Of a stretch of 64,000 bases of DNA, positions 10,991-24,789 are shown piece after piece. Under the pieces are notes generated by a model. The model ran no database searches and was not told where the DNA came from. It saw only the letters and a program-made list of their open reading frames with translations. The DNA comes from Pseudomonas sp. (GTDB taxonomy: Bacteria > Pseudomonadota > Gammaproteobacteria > Pseudomonadales > Pseudomonadaceae), in contig JAUVYN010000001.1 in assembly GCA_030603065.1 (NCBI GenBank), positions 47,964 to 111,963 of the forward strand. Reading direction: 5' to 3'. How positions within the stretch are numbered: position 1 is the stretch's first letter; each line of letters begins with the position of its first letter. The translations under genes were made by a program, and so were the position numbers.

Positions 10991-13138
10991 TTAACCGAAG
11001 AATTTCTGACCGTTCTTCGCCATTTCACGCAACTTTTCGGTCGGGTGATACATGGCGCCGAAATCGGCGTACTTGTCGGCGATGGCAACGAACTCGGCCA
11101 CGCCCAGGGTGTCGATGTAGCGCAGCGCGCCGCCACGGAAGGGAGGGAACCCGATACCGTAGATCAGACCCATGTCGGCGTCTGCAGCGGACTCGACGAT
11201 GCCGTCTTCCAGGCAGCGTACGGTTTCCAGGCACAGCGGAACCATCATGATCTCGACGATTTCCTCGTCGGTGAACTCGCGCTGCTCCTGCACCACTTCT
11301 TTCAGCAGTTCGTAGGCCTGCGGATCGACCTGCTTCTTCGGCTTGCCCTTCTTGTCCATCTCGTAGGCGTAGAAGCCCTTGCCGGTCTTCTGACCCAGGC
11401 GGCCGGCGTCATACATCACGTCGACGGCGGTGCGGGTCTTGTCGGCCATGCGGTCCGGGTAGCCTTCGGCCATGACGTCACGACCGTGGTGGCCGGTGTC
11501 CATGCCGACAACGTCCATCAGGTACGCCGGGCCCATCGGCCAGCCGAACTTTTCCATTAGCTTGTCAACGCGCTGGAAATCCGCACCCATGCCGATCAGA
11601 CGGGCGAAGCCGCCGAAGTACGGGAATAGGACGCGGTTGACCAGAAAGCCCGGGCAGTCGTTGACGACGATCGGGGTCTTGCCCATCTTCTTGGCGTAGG
11701 CGACGGTGGTGGCGATGGCCTTCTCGCTGGACTTCTCGCCACGGATAACTTCAACCAGCGGCATCATGTGTACCGGGTTGAAGAAGTGCATGCCGCAGAA
11801 GTTTTCCGGACGCTTGAGCGCCTGGGCCAGGTAGGTGATGGAGATGGTCGAGGTGTTGGAGGCGATGATGGCATCCTCCTTCACCTGGCCTTCCACCTCG
11901 GCCAGCACGGCGTGCTTGACCTTGGGGTTCTCGACCACCGCTTCCACGACGATGTCGACTTCCTTGAAGTCGCCATAGGACATGGTCGGGCGGATGGCGT
12001 TGAGCGCCTTGGCCATCTGGTCGGGCTTCATGCGGCCTTTTTCGACACGCTTGCCGAGCAGCTTGGAGGCCTCGTCCAGACCCAGCTGGATGCCTTCCTC
12101 GCGGATGTCCTTCATCAGGATCGGAGTGCCTTTGACGGCGGACTGGTAGGCGATGCCACCACCCATGATGCCCGCGCCCAGCACGGCGGCCAGCTTGACC
12201 TCGGCTGCCTGCTTGTCGTACTTCTTGGCCTTGTGCTTGAGCGCCTGGTCGTTCAGGAACAGACCGACGAGGCTGGCAGCGACGGAGGTCTTGGCCAGTT
12301 TGGCAAAACCGGCTGCTTCGATTTCCAACGCCTTGTCACGGCCATGGTTGGCGGCTTTCTGAATGGTCTTGATCGCCTCGACCGGGGCCGGGTAGTTCGG
12401 GCCGGCCTGACCGGCAACGAAACCCTTGGCGGTTTCGAAGGCCATCATCTGCTCGATGGTGTTGAGCTTGATCTTCTCCAGCTTGGGCTGACGCTTGGCC
12501 ATGAAGTCCAGCTCGCCGGCGGCGGCGCGCTTGGCCAGGTCCAATGCGCCCTGCTTGAGCTGGCCATCAGCGACCACGGCGTCAACCGCGCGCATTTTCA
12601 GCGCCTTGTCAGCGCGCTGCTCGGCACCGGAGCAAATCCACTCGATGGCATTGTCAACACCCATGATGCGGGTGGCACGAACGGTACCGCCGAAGCCCGG
12701 GTAGATACCCAGCTTGACTTCCGGCAGGCCGACCTTGGCGCTCTCGGCCATGATGCGGTAGTCGCAGGCCAGACACATTTCGAAGCCGCCGCCCAGCGCC
12801 ATGCCGTTGATGGCTGCGACAGTGGGGACCTTGAGGTCTTCGAAGGCATTGAAGATCTTGTTGGCTTCCAGGTTGCCGGCAACCAGGTCTTCCTCGGGAA
12901 GCTGGAAGGTACCGACGAATTCGGTGATGTCGGCGCCGACGATGAACACGTCCTTGCCGCTGGTGACGATCACGCCGCGCACGCTGGCGTCGTTCTGGAT
13001 AGCCTCGACAGCGCCCTGCAGTTCAGCCAGGGTCGCACGATTGAACTTGTTTACCGACTCGCCCTGCAGGTCGAACTTGAGTTCGACGATGCCGTCTTCG
13101 AGGGCTTGAACCGTGATGGCTTTACCTTCGTAAATCAT
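10991..13138 (-). CDS. fadB: Fatty-acid oxidation complex alpha subunit (enoyl-CoA hydratase/3-hydroxyacyl-CoA dehydrogenase)
   Basis: This 715-residue protein fuses an N-terminal crotonase domain (residues ~1-190, with the [18 protein letters not shown] core) to a 3-hydroxyacyl-CoA dehydrogenase. The NAD-binding loop is [10 protein letters not shown], near residue 320. It provides the hydratase, isomerase/epimerase and dehydrogenase steps of beta-oxidation. I use the ATG at 13138, with GGAG nine bases upstream, rather than the adjacent TTG at 13141. A PsrA-like site lies upstream, which fits the known repression of fadBA by PsrA. Confidence 0.97.
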   Translation of the reverse strand: MIYEGKAITVQALEDGIVELKFDLQGESVNKFNRATLAELQGAVEAIQNDASVRGVIVTSGKDVFIVGADITEFVGTFQLPEEDLVAGNLEANKIFNAFEDLKVPTVAAINGMALGGGFEMCLACDYRIMAESAKVGLPEVKLGIYPGFGGTVRATRIMGVDNAIEWICSGAEQRADKALKMRAVDAVVADGQLKQGALDLAKRAAAGELDFMAKRQPKLEKIKLNTIEQMMAFETAKGFVAGQAGPNYPAPVEAIKTIQKAANHGRDKALEIEAAGFAKLAKTSVAASLVGLFLNDQALKHKAKKYDKQAAEVKLAAVLGAGIMGGGIAYQSAVKGTPILMKDIREEGIQLGLDEASKLLGKRVEKGRMKPDQMAKALNAIRPTMSYGDFKEVDIVVEAVVENPKVKHAVLAEVEGQVKEDAIIASNTSTISITYLAQALKRPENFCGMHFFNPVHMMPLVEVIRGEKSSEKAIATTVAYAKKMGKTPIVVNDCPGFLVNRVLFPYFGGFARLIGMGADFQRVDKLMEKFGWPMGPAYLMDVVGMDTGHHGRDVMAEGYPDRMADKTRTAVDVMYDAGRLGQKTGKGFYAYEMDKKGKPKKQVDPQAYELLKEVVQEQREFTDEEIVEIMMVPLCLETVRCLEDGIVESAADADMGLIYGIGFPPFRGGALRYIDTLGVAEFVAIADKYADFGAMYHPTEKLREMAKNGQKFFG

Positions 13139-13141
13139 CAA

Positions 13142-13429
13142 CTGATCTCCACGCTATAAAAGCACATGAGAAACATCGAACGTCCGCCTGGCACTGGGCC
13201 GGACGGGGCCGCTCGATGTCATGAACGTTCCCGACTCTAATGATGCTGCCAACGCTGCACGAAAAATTCATACGCTTGTTTGATTCGGGTGCGCACACCT
13301 TCTCGGAATTCGATCCGATTGTCAATGTGCTACCGCGGAAGCACGCTCGTGCCGGTCTAAATAAGAAATACCAATCTCTTTAAAAACAGTTAGTTGTAAA
13401 ACCTTCAAGAGAAATCACTTCGCCACCGA
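13142..13429. promoter_or_regulatory. fadBA upstream region with a PsrA-like site
   Basis: This 288-bp intergenic region separates fadB from a leftward gene of unknown function. On the minus strand CAAACAAGCGTATG (13269-13282) matches CAAAC-N4-GTTTG with one mismatch. A weak promoter, TTCGTG (13258-13263) and TAGAGT (13234-13239) with an 18-base spacer, starts five bases downstream of the site. The region at 13350-13400 is AT-rich. I see no gene here. Confidence 0.55.
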
Positions 13430-13882
13430 CTAGGATCGCATCCCTTTTCCGACCGGAGTTCGAGTCAGAGGTTGCAAGCTCTCGAATAGCCGATCGAGCA
13501 CCTCCACCCGATTGGGTTCGGACCAGACGACTATCGCAAAATGACTGTCGCGCTGAAGCATCCGCACTTCCTGCGGCAAGCTCGCGAGCAGATCGTTCAG
13601 TTCCGGCGAGGGCTCGGCGCCGACAAGTCTCTCCCAGCCAGCAGAGCGCCGCTCGAAGGCAAATCCCTTTTCGGGCTGCACTCGTGGTAGCGCCAGCTTG
13701 TAAACCAGCATTCCCGGAGGAACCTCGATAGCCAGCGGGGTGCGCTGCAACTCAACCCGAAAACCGAGTTTACGCGCGCGTTCGCGCAGCCGTGCGAGGT
13801 GCAGATCACGACCGCGGGGAAGCAGCTTGTGCAGTGTCGATACCAGGATCGCGCCTACCAGCAGTATCAGCCACCAGCTCAT
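13430..13882 (-). CDS. Membrane-anchored protein of unknown function
   Basis: This 150-residue protein has one N-terminal membrane helix (MSWWLILLVGAILVSTLHKL), then a basic stretch and a soluble domain of mixed strands and helices ending VGKGMRS. A Pseudomonas gene of this type lies between fadBA and a universal stress gene. I recognise no catalytic motif. It ends about 290 bp before fadB and is transcribed toward it, so read-through into fadBA is possible. Confidence 0.75.
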   Translation of the reverse strand: MSWWLILLVGAILVSTLHKLLPRGRDLHLARLRERARKLGFRVELQRTPLAIEVPPGMLVYKLALPRVQPEKGFAFERRSAGWERLVGAEPSPELNDLLASLPQEVRMLQRDSHFAIVVWSEPNRVEVLDRLFESLQPLTRTPVGKGMRS

Positions 13883-13984
13883 GCAGGGATGCTCGCGTGA
13901 CAGCTGCCCTTGATTGCCGGCATTTGGCTGTGGACAGGGTAGGCAGTGCTGTTAATATCGACCGAAAAGCCAGGGAGGACCTGC

Positions 13985-14425
13985 ATGCTATATTCTCACG
14001 TATTGGTTGCGGTGGATCTGATTGATGAATGCCGCTCGGTCGCCGACCATGCCATGAAGCTCTCCCAGGCGCTGAACGCGCGGCTCACGCTGCTGCATGT
14101 CGTCGAACCCCTGGCGATGGCCTATGGCGGGGATGTTCCCATGGACCTCTCGATGCTGCAGCAGCAGCAATTCGAGCAGGCCCGCGAGCGCATGCAGGCC
14201 TTTGCCGGTGATTATGGCCTCCCGCCCGATCAACTGCAGATCGCCTTCGGCCATCCACGCCAGGAAATTCATCGGGTCGCTACCGAACAGGGCTGCGACC
14301 TCATCGTGGTTGGCAGTCATGGGCGACATGGCCTGGCGTTGCTGCTCGGGTCCACCGCCAACGACGTTTTGCACGGTGCTCCCTGCGATGTCATTGCGGT
14401 TCGCCTCGCGCGAAAGAAGAAGTAA
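13985..14425 (+). CDS. Universal stress protein, UspA family
   Basis: This 146-residue single Usp domain opens with LYSHVLVAVDLIDE. Near its C-terminus it carries the nucleotide-binding pattern G-x2-G-x9-G-S in VVGSHGRHGLALLLGSTAN. The presence of that motif suggests an ATP-binding rather than UspA-type member. I chose the ATG at 13985, with GGAGG six bases upstream, over an in-frame start at 13946. The gene is divergent from the 13430-13882 gene and convergent with uup. Confidence 0.9.
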   Translation: MLYSHVLVAVDLIDECRSVADHAMKLSQALNARLTLLHVVEPLAMAYGGDVPMDLSMLQQQQFEQARERMQAFAGDYGLPPDQLQIAFGHPRQEIHRVATEQGCDLIVVGSHGRHGLALLLGSTANDVLHGAPCDVIAVRLARKKK

Positions 14426-14478
14426 CGCAGCAGCCCAGCCCTCTGCGGCAACCTGCCGCCAGACCGTCCCCTGGCGGA

Positions 14479-16413
14479 CTACCCCTGAAGATCTTCCAGC
14501 TCGGCCCAACGCTCCAGCGCGGCATCGAGCTCGGCCTGCTTCGACGCCAGCGCATCCAGCACCGGCGCGGTGTGCTCATGCGGCTGTAGATAGAAGCCCG
14601 GGTCGTTGACCTGATCCTGCACCGCCTGCAGCTCCGCTTCCAGCCGCTCGAGCAGGGCGGGCAACGCGTCCAGCTCGCGCTGCAGCTTGTAGCTGAGCTT
14701 GGTTTTCGGCGTAGAGGGTTCGGCGGCAGTGGCTGACGCCGCAACAGGCTGCTCGACCGCCTCCGGGATCGCCTCGACGGTATGCGACTGGACGTCTGAG
14801 CCCCACTCGGCAAGCGACTCGACGCGACCGCCCTGACGTAGCCAATCGGCATATCCACCCACGTACTCGCGAACGTTGCCCTGCCCTTCGAAGACCAGAC
14901 TGCTGGTGACCACATTGTCGAGGAAGGCCCTGTCGTGACTGACCAGCAGAACCGTTCCATCGAAGCCACCCAGCACCTCCTCGAGGAGCTCCAGGGTTTC
15001 CACGTCCAGATCGTTGGTCGGCTCGTCGAGCACCAGTACGTTGGCCGGCTTGCTGAACAGCCGCGCCAGCAGCACCCGTGCCCGCTCGCCTCCAGACAGG
15101 GCCTTGACCGGTGTGCGCGCACGCTCTGGGGAAAACAGGAAGTCGCCGAGATAACTGATGATGTGTCGACGCTCGCCGTTTATCTCGATGAAGTCTCGCC
15201 CCTCGGAGATGTTGTCGATAACGGACTTCTCCGGTTCCAGCTCGCCGCGCAACTGATCGAAGTAGGCCACCTCGAGTCGCGTGCCGTGCTTGATCGTCCC
15301 TGAAGTAGGTTGCAACTTTCCGAGCATCAGCTTCAGCAGCGTGCTCTTGCCGGAACCGTTATTGCCGATCAGGCCGATACGGTCGCCGCGCAACACATGG
15401 GTGGTGAGGTCACGCACCAGCGGCGCCTGTCCCGGCCAGGCGAAACTTACGTGCTCAAGTTCGATGACCCGCTTACCCGAAGAATCCGCCGCCTCCAGTT
15501 GAAAGCTCGCTTTGCCCTGACGCTCAACCCGCCGCGCGCGTTCGTCGCGCATCGCCTTGAGAGCCCGGACACGTCCCTCGTTGCGCGTCCGGCGCGCCTT
15601 GATACCCTGACGAATCCAGACTTCTTCCTGCGCCAGTCGCTTGTCGAAAAGCGCGTTGGCCGTAGCCTCCGCTGCCAGCTGCTGCTCCTTGTGCACCAGA
15701 AAACTGGCGTAATCGCCCTGCCAGTCGATGAGTTGCCCTCGATCCAGCTCCAGGATGCGAGTGGCCAGCGCCTGCAGAAACTGGCGATCATGGGTAATGA
15801 ACAGCACTGAACCGCGGAAATCCAGCAGCACCTCTTCCAGCCAGGCGATAGTGTGAATGTCCAGATGGTTGGTAGGCTCATCCAGAAGCAGCAAATCCGG
15901 CTCAGCGACCAGCGCCTGGGCGAGCAGCACTCGGCGGCGCCAACCTCCGGAAAGCTCAGACATCTTTTTCTCGGCGGGCAGCCCCAGCCGGGTGAGGGTC
16001 GCTTCCACCAGCTGGTTCAGCCGCCAGCCATCCTTCGCTTCGAGCCGACCCTGAACAACTTCGAGACGCGCCAGTTCGGCTTCGCCCATATTGCCATGGA
16101 CCAGATGGTGATACTCGGCCAGCAACTCTCCGACACCCTCCAGCCCAGCCGCCACGACGTCGAAAACCAGGCGATCACCCGCTTCCGGCAATTCCTGCGG
16201 CAATTGACCGATCTTCAGGCCGGGCGCCTTCCATATCTCTCCATCGTCCGGGCTCTGCTCGCCGGCAATCAGCTTGAAGAGGCTCGACTTTCCGGCGCCA
16301 TTACGACCGATAAGACAGACACGCTCGCCGCGCTCGAGTTGAAAGCCGACTTTTTGTAACAAGGGATTCAGGCCGTAGGCCAGTGAGACCTCGGTGAAGG
16401 AGAGTAACGCCAT
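14479..16413 (-). CDS. uup: ABC-F ATPase Uup
   Basis: This 644-residue cytoplasmic protein has two ATP-binding cassettes and no membrane segments. The first Walker A is GRNGAGKSS at residue 36 and its signature is LSGGWRRR. The second cassette has GNNGSGKST and LSGGERARVLLARL. The cassettes are joined by the basic linker typical of ABC-F proteins, and residues ~560-640 form a coiled coil (QRELDALPALLERLEAEL). Uup is linked to ribosome function and to precise transposon excision. The start at 16413 lies just left of slt, so the two genes diverge. Confidence 0.92.
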   Translation of the reverse strand: MALLSFTEVSLAYGLNPLLQKVGFQLERGERVCLIGRNGAGKSSLFKLIAGEQSPDDGEIWKAPGLKIGQLPQELPEAGDRLVFDVVAAGLEGVGELLAEYHHLVHGNMGEAELARLEVVQGRLEAKDGWRLNQLVEATLTRLGLPAEKKMSELSGGWRRRVLLAQALVAEPDLLLLDEPTNHLDIHTIAWLEEVLLDFRGSVLFITHDRQFLQALATRILELDRGQLIDWQGDYASFLVHKEQQLAAEATANALFDKRLAQEEVWIRQGIKARRTRNEGRVRALKAMRDERARRVERQGKASFQLEAADSSGKRVIELEHVSFAWPGQAPLVRDLTTHVLRGDRIGLIGNNGSGKSTLLKLMLGKLQPTSGTIKHGTRLEVAYFDQLRGELEPEKSVIDNISEGRDFIEINGERRHIISYLGDFLFSPERARTPVKALSGGERARVLLARLFSKPANVLVLDEPTNDLDVETLELLEEVLGGFDGTVLLVSHDRAFLDNVVTSSLVFEGQGNVREYVGGYADWLRQGGRVESLAEWGSDVQSHTVEAIPEAVEQPVAASATAAEPSTPKTKLSYKLQRELDALPALLERLEAELQAVQDQVNDPGFYLQPHEHTAPVLDALASKQAELDAALERWAELEDLQG

Positions 16414-16579
16414 GGTGCACCTATGTTTTTTGCAGGGAGGCATTCTACCCTTCCCGCCCGTCCACTGCATGGTGAATCAGCGCATGTCCCTCTTTGCCGC
16501 CCTGATGCAAACGGATAAGCTGTCTGAACCAACACTTTCAGCTGTTCACGATAACAACGCCCGTTCGGGCAGGATCATG

Positions 16580-18532
16580 ATGCATCGCCACACCTCTGCC
16601 GCTTCTCGAATCATCGGCGTTCTGCTTGTCGCCGTTCTCGGCTTGTCTACTACCGTCGCCAAGGCAGACCCGAGACTGCAGGCCCAGCGCCTGAGTTACG
16701 ATCAGGCCATGGCCGCGCTGAAGGCTGGACAGATGGAGCGCTATCGTTCGCTCAAGTCCGGGCTGACCGACTACCCCCTGTACCCGTATCTGCTGCTGGA
16801 GGAACTGTCTCGCCGCGACAAGCCACCGCATCAGGAGGTTGAAAACTTTTTGATCGCCCATGGCGACCTGCCTGCCGCGCAGCGCTACAAGAATGAATGG
16901 CTGCGTCGCCTGGCCCGCGATGGTGAATGGACAATGTTTCGCCGCAATTATGACGAAGCCAGCCAGGACGCCGGCCTCGATTGCCAGGTCACCAATCAGA
17001 TGTGGCGGGAAGGCAACGTAGCCCAGGCCAAACAGCGGGCCACCGAGCTTTGGACTGTCGGACGCTCGCAGCCAAAGGACTGCGATCCTCTCTTCGAGCG
17101 CTGGCGACAGGCTGGCGGCCTGACCGAGGAAGTCGCCTGGCAACGCATCCGTTTGGCGCTGCTGTACCGTCAGGACGCCCTGGCGCGCTACCTGACCCGC
17201 TATGTCCCAAGCCAGAAGGCGCTGGCCGAGCGGTTCGTTGATACAGCCACAAGGCCCACTCTTCTCAACCAGACGGCGAACTACCAGCCGGGACCCAATC
17301 AGTCCGCCGAACGCATAGCAGACATCGTTACCGTCTCGTTGCGCCGACTGGGACGCGATGATCCAGCGGCCGCCATGGCAATGTGGCCAAGCTACCAGCA
17401 TTTACCGTTTGCGGAGGCCGATCGGCTAGCCATCACCCGTGACATTGGCGTGCGCATGGCGCGCCGGCACAATCCTGACGCCCTGGCGTTCATGGCGGCC
17501 AACGACCCTCGCATGCAGGATGACCAGGTCAGCGAGTGGCGTATCCGTCTGGCACTGCGCACGCAACAGTGGGAGCAGGCGCGGGATCTGACCCAACGGA
17601 TGCCGCAGACCATGCAGGAGCAAAGCCGCTGGCATTACTGGCGGCTGCGCAGCGCTCAGCTTGCGGCCCCGCAGGTTGGCGAATTGACCAGGGAATATGC
17701 CGAGGTGGCCCGTCACCGGGATTTCTATGGTTTCATCTCGGCGGAACGCAGCCGCCAGCCCTACGCGCTGAACCACCAGCCAGCCCGCGTCGAGCCGCGG
17801 GTGATGGCCCGCGTAACACAGACCGGCGGGATTCGCCGAGCCAAGGAGTTCTATGCGCGCGGTCAGGTAGTCGATGCGCGTCGCGAGTGGTATCACGTTG
17901 CACGGCATTTCAACCGTGAGGAGTTGATTGCCCAGGCGGTGTTGGCGCGGGAAATGGAATGGTACTTCCCGGCGATTCGCGGCATCAGCCAGGCGCAGTA
18001 TTGGGATGATCTGGACATTCGCTTCCCGCTGGCTTTCAAGGAGCCAATTACCGCGCAGGCACGTGCACGCCAGCTCAACTCAACCTGGGTCTTCGCGATC
18101 ACCCGCCAGGAAAGCGCTTTCATGGTTGATGCCCGCTCGCATGCGGGCGCCATGGGACTTATGCAGCTGATGCCGGGCACGGCCCGGGAAACCGCTCAGC
18201 GCTATGGCATTCCGTTGCGCAATCCCAATGACGTACTGCTGCCCGAGCGCAACATTGCACTGGGTACCGCCTACCTGTCCCAGTTGCACAATCAGTTCAA
18301 GGGTAACCGGGTCCTGGCATCGGCGGCCTATAACGCCGGTCCCGGCCGCGTTCGGCAATGGACCCGAGATATCGACGAACTGCCGTCGGACGTCTGGATC
18401 GAAACCATTCCGTTCGACGAAACCCGACACTATGTTCAGAGTGTGCTGAGCTATGCGGTGATTTACGGAGACAAGCTAGGGATTCGACAAAGCATCATGG
18501 AGCCGCACGAGCGATACATTCTCGCCCCTTGA
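16580..18532 (+). CDS. slt: Soluble lytic murein transglycosylase Slt
   Basis: This 650-residue periplasmic enzyme cleaves glycan strands to 1,6-anhydromuropeptides. A signal peptide covers residues ~1-30 (MHRHTSAASRIIGVLLVAVL...KA). The helical superhelix follows, then the catalytic SLT domain with Glu511 in TRQESAFMVDARSHAGAMGL. The tail has the usual AAYNAGPGRVRQW motif. AGG lies six bases before the ATG at 16580; the ATG at 16577 is less well spaced. It is an upstream source for the NagZ recycling step encoded elsewhere in the window. Confidence 0.95.
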   Translation: MHRHTSAASRIIGVLLVAVLGLSTTVAKADPRLQAQRLSYDQAMAALKAGQMERYRSLKSGLTDYPLYPYLLLEELSRRDKPPHQEVENFLIAHGDLPAAQRYKNEWLRRLARDGEWTMFRRNYDEASQDAGLDCQVTNQMWREGNVAQAKQRATELWTVGRSQPKDCDPLFERWRQAGGLTEEVAWQRIRLALLYRQDALARYLTRYVPSQKALAERFVDTATRPTLLNQTANYQPGPNQSAERIADIVTVSLRRLGRDDPAAAMAMWPSYQHLPFAEADRLAITRDIGVRMARRHNPDALAFMAANDPRMQDDQVSEWRIRLALRTQQWEQARDLTQRMPQTMQEQSRWHYWRLRSAQLAAPQVGELTREYAEVARHRDFYGFISAERSRQPYALNHQPARVEPRVMARVTQTGGIRRAKEFYARGQVVDARREWYHVARHFNREELIAQAVLAREMEWYFPAIRGISQAQYWDDLDIRFPLAFKEPITAQARARQLNSTWVFAITRQESAFMVDARSHAGAMGLMQLMPGTARETAQRYGIPLRNPNDVLLPERNIALGTAYLSQLHNQFKGNRVLASAAYNAGPGRVRQWTRDIDELPSDVWIETIPFDETRHYVQSVLSYAVIYGDKLGIRQSIMEPHERYILAP

Positions 18533-18596
18533 TGCGCTGCGCGCCCCGCCAGGCAACTGGCTGAGGCGCGCCGAGCGAAAGGTTGTCAGTCGCAGG

Positions 18597-19529
18597 TCAC
18601 GGCTCCAGTCTAGCAAGCCGGTCGCGGACGACTTCGACCAACTGGTCGGGCTGAAATTTCGAGAGAAAGCCGTCACAACCGACCTTCTCGACCATAGCCT
18701 TGTTGAAGTTGCCCGACAGCGACGTGTGCAGAACCACGAACAGATCGGCCAGACGCGGATCCTTGCGTATCTCGGCGGTCAGGCGATAGCCGTCCATCTC
18801 TGGCATCTCCGCATCGGTGATCACCATCAGCAGCCGATCAGAAAGCTTGCCACCTGCATCAGCCCACGCCTGCAGGCGCTTGAGCGCCCGCAAACCGTCG
18901 GTCTCGACGTGCATTTTCAGATTCAGTTGCGAAAGCGTGTCGCGCAACTGATTGATCCCCGTGGGTGAGTCATCCACCAACAGCACTTCGCGGCCACGCG
19001 CCTGGCTGAGCAGGGCCTCGTCGAGCAGTTCTTCACTGACTCGGGTGTTGAAGGGAACGATTTCCGCAAGTACCTTCTCGACGTCGATGATCTCGACCAG
19101 ACGCTGGTCTTCCAGACGGGTAATGGCCGTGAGGTAGTGACTGCGCCCTGCACCGCGCGGGGGCGGCTGCACCGCATCCCAGTTGAGGTTCATGATGCGA
19201 TCGACGCTGCCAACCAGAAAAGCCTGCACCGAGCGATTGTATTCGGTGACGATGATAGTGCTCTGCGGGGTGGCAACCTGCGGCCGCAATCCGATAGCAC
19301 CGGACAGATCGATGACCGGGATCGTCTGTCCGCGTAGATGCACTACCCCTACCACATGCGGATGGCGCTGCGGCATCTCGGTCAACCGCGGCATCTGCAT
19401 CACTTCACGGATCTTGAACACGTTGAGGGCGAACAGCTGCTGACCGGCGAGCCTGAAAAGCAGGATCTCAAGCCGGTTCTCGCCTACCAGGCGGGTACGC
19501 TGATTGACGGTGTCCAGAACTCCAGCCAT
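18597..19529 (-). CDS. cheV: Chemotaxis coupling protein CheV
   Basis: This 310-residue protein has a CheW-like domain (residues ~18-160, with the strand pair VVGVVHLRGQTIPVIDL) and then a response-regulator receiver. The receiver has the acidic pair Asp186-Asp187 and the phosphoacceptor Asp239 in VITDAEMPEMDGY. CheV links receptors to CheA and adapts by phosphorylation. GAGG lies five bases before the ATG at 19529. No other chemotaxis gene is near. It sits at the join between two blocks that are apart in P. aeruginosa. The partner receptor is unknown. Confidence 0.93.
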   Translation of the reverse strand: MAGVLDTVNQRTRLVGENRLEILLFRLAGQQLFALNVFKIREVMQMPRLTEMPQRHPHVVGVVHLRGQTIPVIDLSGAIGLRPQVATPQSTIIVTEYNRSVQAFLVGSVDRIMNLNWDAVQPPPRGAGRSHYLTAITRLEDQRLVEIIDVEKVLAEIVPFNTRVSEELLDEALLSQARGREVLLVDDSPTGINQLRDTLSQLNLKMHVETDGLRALKRLQAWADAGGKLSDRLLMVITDAEMPEMDGYRLTAEIRKDPRLADLFVVLHTSLSGNFNKAMVEKVGCDGFLSKFQPDQLVEVVRDRLARLEP

Positions 19530-19627
19530 AAATGCCTCACTATTCGATGCCGTTGACGATGCCACTGTATCGGCAAGCGGGGCTCACGGGACAGGGCTCC
19601 GAGAAAAAAAGTATTCTCAGGCCGCCG

Positions 19628-19651
19628 GGCGCTGAAGCAGCACTCAGCGCC
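19628..19651 (-). terminator. Hairpin after nfuA
   Basis: GGCGCTGA (19628-19635) and TCAGCGCC (19644-19651) form a perfect 8-bp stem with an eight-base loop just after the nfuA stop on the minus strand. There is no immediate T run, but a T-rich stretch follows about 20 bases further on. Confidence 0.5.
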
Positions 19652-19664
19652 GCCTGCCCATGGC

Positions 19665-20249
19665 TCAATAGTAGGCGTGTTCTTTTACGGTGTGATCGGT
19701 AACGTCACGTACAGCTGTGATTTCCGGAATGCGCGCAACCAGTGTCTTCTCGATGCCTTCCTTCAGGGTCACGTCGACCATGCCGCAGCCCTGACAGCCG
19801 CCGCCGAACTGCAGGATCGCCACGCCGTCTTCCACCACATCGATCAGCTTCACTTCGCCGCCGTGACTGGCCAGGCCGGGATTGATCTCGGTCTGCAGCA
19901 GATAGTTGATTCGCTCGTTGAGCGGGCTGTCATCGTTGACCATGGGCACCTTGGCGTTCGGCGCCTTGATGGTCAACTGTCCGCCCATACGGTCGGTCGC
20001 ATAATCCACGACCGCGTCCTCGAGAAAGGGCTCGCTGGTAGCATCGAGCCACACCCTGAAGGAGGCCAGCTCGAGTATTTTGTCCTCGGGCTTTTCTTCC
20101 CCGGGCTTGCAATAGGCGATGCAGGTCTCCGCGTAAGGCGTTCCGGGTTGGGTGATGAAAACCCGAATACCGATGCCGGGCGTATCCTGCTTGCCCAGCA
20201 GATCGGCCAGGTACGCTTCGGCTGCTTCGGTAAAGTGAATGCCTGCCAT
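19665..20249 (-). CDS. nfuA: Fe-S biogenesis protein NfuA
   Basis: This 194-residue protein has an N-terminal A-type-like domain and a C-terminal Nfu domain with Cys152-x2-Cys155 in [14 protein letters not shown]. It carries a [4Fe-4S] cluster and passes it to client enzymes, especially under oxidative stress. The degenerate N-terminal domain lacks the full A-type cysteine set, as in E. coli NfuA. It is a single gene, with a hairpin after it and a second inverted repeat between it and the DJ-1-like gene. Confidence 0.95.
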   Translation of the reverse strand: MAGIHFTEAAEAYLADLLGKQDTPGIGIRVFITQPGTPYAETCIAYCKPGEEKPEDKILELASFRVWLDATSEPFLEDAVVDYATDRMGGQLTIKAPNAKVPMVNDDSPLNERINYLLQTEINPGLASHGGEVKLIDVVEDGVAILQFGGGCQGCGMVDVTLKEGIEKTLVARIPEITAVRDVTDHTVKEHAYY

Positions 20250-20304
20250 GTATTGCCTCGTGATCGATGACTTGATGGCAGCATTGTACGGGATTGGCGC
20301 AGGC

Positions 20305-20339
20305 GGATAAAGCCCTACCGTTTTGGTAGGGTATTATCC
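20305..20339. repeat. Long inverted repeat between the DJ-1-like gene and nfuA
   Basis: GGATAA (20305-20310) and TTATCC (20334-20339) flank a perfect 7-bp stem CCCTACC/GGTAGGG (20313-20319 and 20325-20331) with a GTTTT loop. Only two unpaired bases on each side separate the two stems. It lies after the stop of the leftward DJ-1-like gene and could stop transcription, though the T run is weak. Confidence 0.6.
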
Positions 20340-20356
20340 GCAGACCCGCCACCCAC

Positions 20357-20896
20357 CTAGCTGGCGAGGAGCGAGATCAGGGTCCGATTGAAGGCGGGCA
20401 GATCGTCAGGCTTGCGACTGCTGATCAGGTTGCCGTCCACCGCCACCTCCTTGTCTACCCAGTTGGCGCCAGCGTTGCGCAGATCATCGGCCAGTGACGG
20501 CCAGCTGGTGATGGTGCGACCCTTCACGACATCTGCCGACGCAAGAATCCAGCCCCCATGGCAGATCACGGCGATGGGCTTGCCGGCGTCCGCCGCGCCC
20601 TTCACCAGCGCCTGCGCGCTCTTCTCGAGACGGATATTGTCCCCGTTCACCACGCCGCCTGGCAGCACTATCGCGTCGTAATCGCCCAGGTTGGCACTGT
20701 CGAAGGTCAGGTCGACTGGAAAGGAGTCCGCGGGGGTCGTGTGATTCCATCCCTCGACCTGACCGGGCTTGTCCGCCACCAGGTCGACCCGGGCGCCGGC
20801 CTCCTGTAGCGCCTTGCGCGGGTCGGTCATTTCAACCTGCTCGAAACCATCCGTAACCAGAATGGCGACGCGTTTGCCCTTGAGTGAAGCGCTCAT
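20357..20896 (-). CDS. DJ-1/PfpI family protein
   Basis: This 179-residue member of the DJ-1/ThiJ/PfpI superfamily has its nucleophile-elbow cysteine at Cys112 in AVICHGGWIL and the conserved Glu near residue 19 in TDGFEQVEMTDP. It is closest in layout to YhbO/PfpI stress proteins, which have been assigned deglycase or glyoxalase activity. I chose the ATG at 20896, with AGGAGG eight bases before it, over a longer frame that reaches 21028. It is divergent from metH. The physiological substrate cannot be read from the sequence. Confidence 0.9.
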   Translation of the reverse strand: MSASLKGKRVAILVTDGFEQVEMTDPRKALQEAGARVDLVADKPGQVEGWNHTTPADSFPVDLTFDSANLGDYDAIVLPGGVVNGDNIRLEKSAQALVKGAADAGKPIAVICHGGWILASADVVKGRTITSWPSLADDLRNAGANWVDKEVAVDGNLISSRKPDDLPAFNRTLISLLAS

Positions 20897-21042
20897 GGAG
20901 TACCTCCTGCTATATCGGTGACTGTGCAGTTTGTGACCGAACAGCTGGCGAAAGTTCACGACGCCGGCTGTACGCAGCGTCCCGACAGCGGGCTCCAGTT
21001 CTGATAAACTAGTCGGCTTTGTGTACACACCCCGGAGTCAGT

Positions 21043-24735
<3,693 letters not shown>

Positions 24736-24789
24736 GTCGGCATTCGCAGGCGCATGGATGCGCTATGCTCAAGCAAAACGGAGGCAGGC

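Noticed and set aside
11768-13159. Frame of 463 codons opposite fadB
   Set aside because: Shadow of fadB; it has no start context and its composition follows the complementary codons.
20897-21042. Possible cobalamin riboswitch before metH
   Set aside because: The 146 bp show neither the B12 box nor the expected long paired structure.
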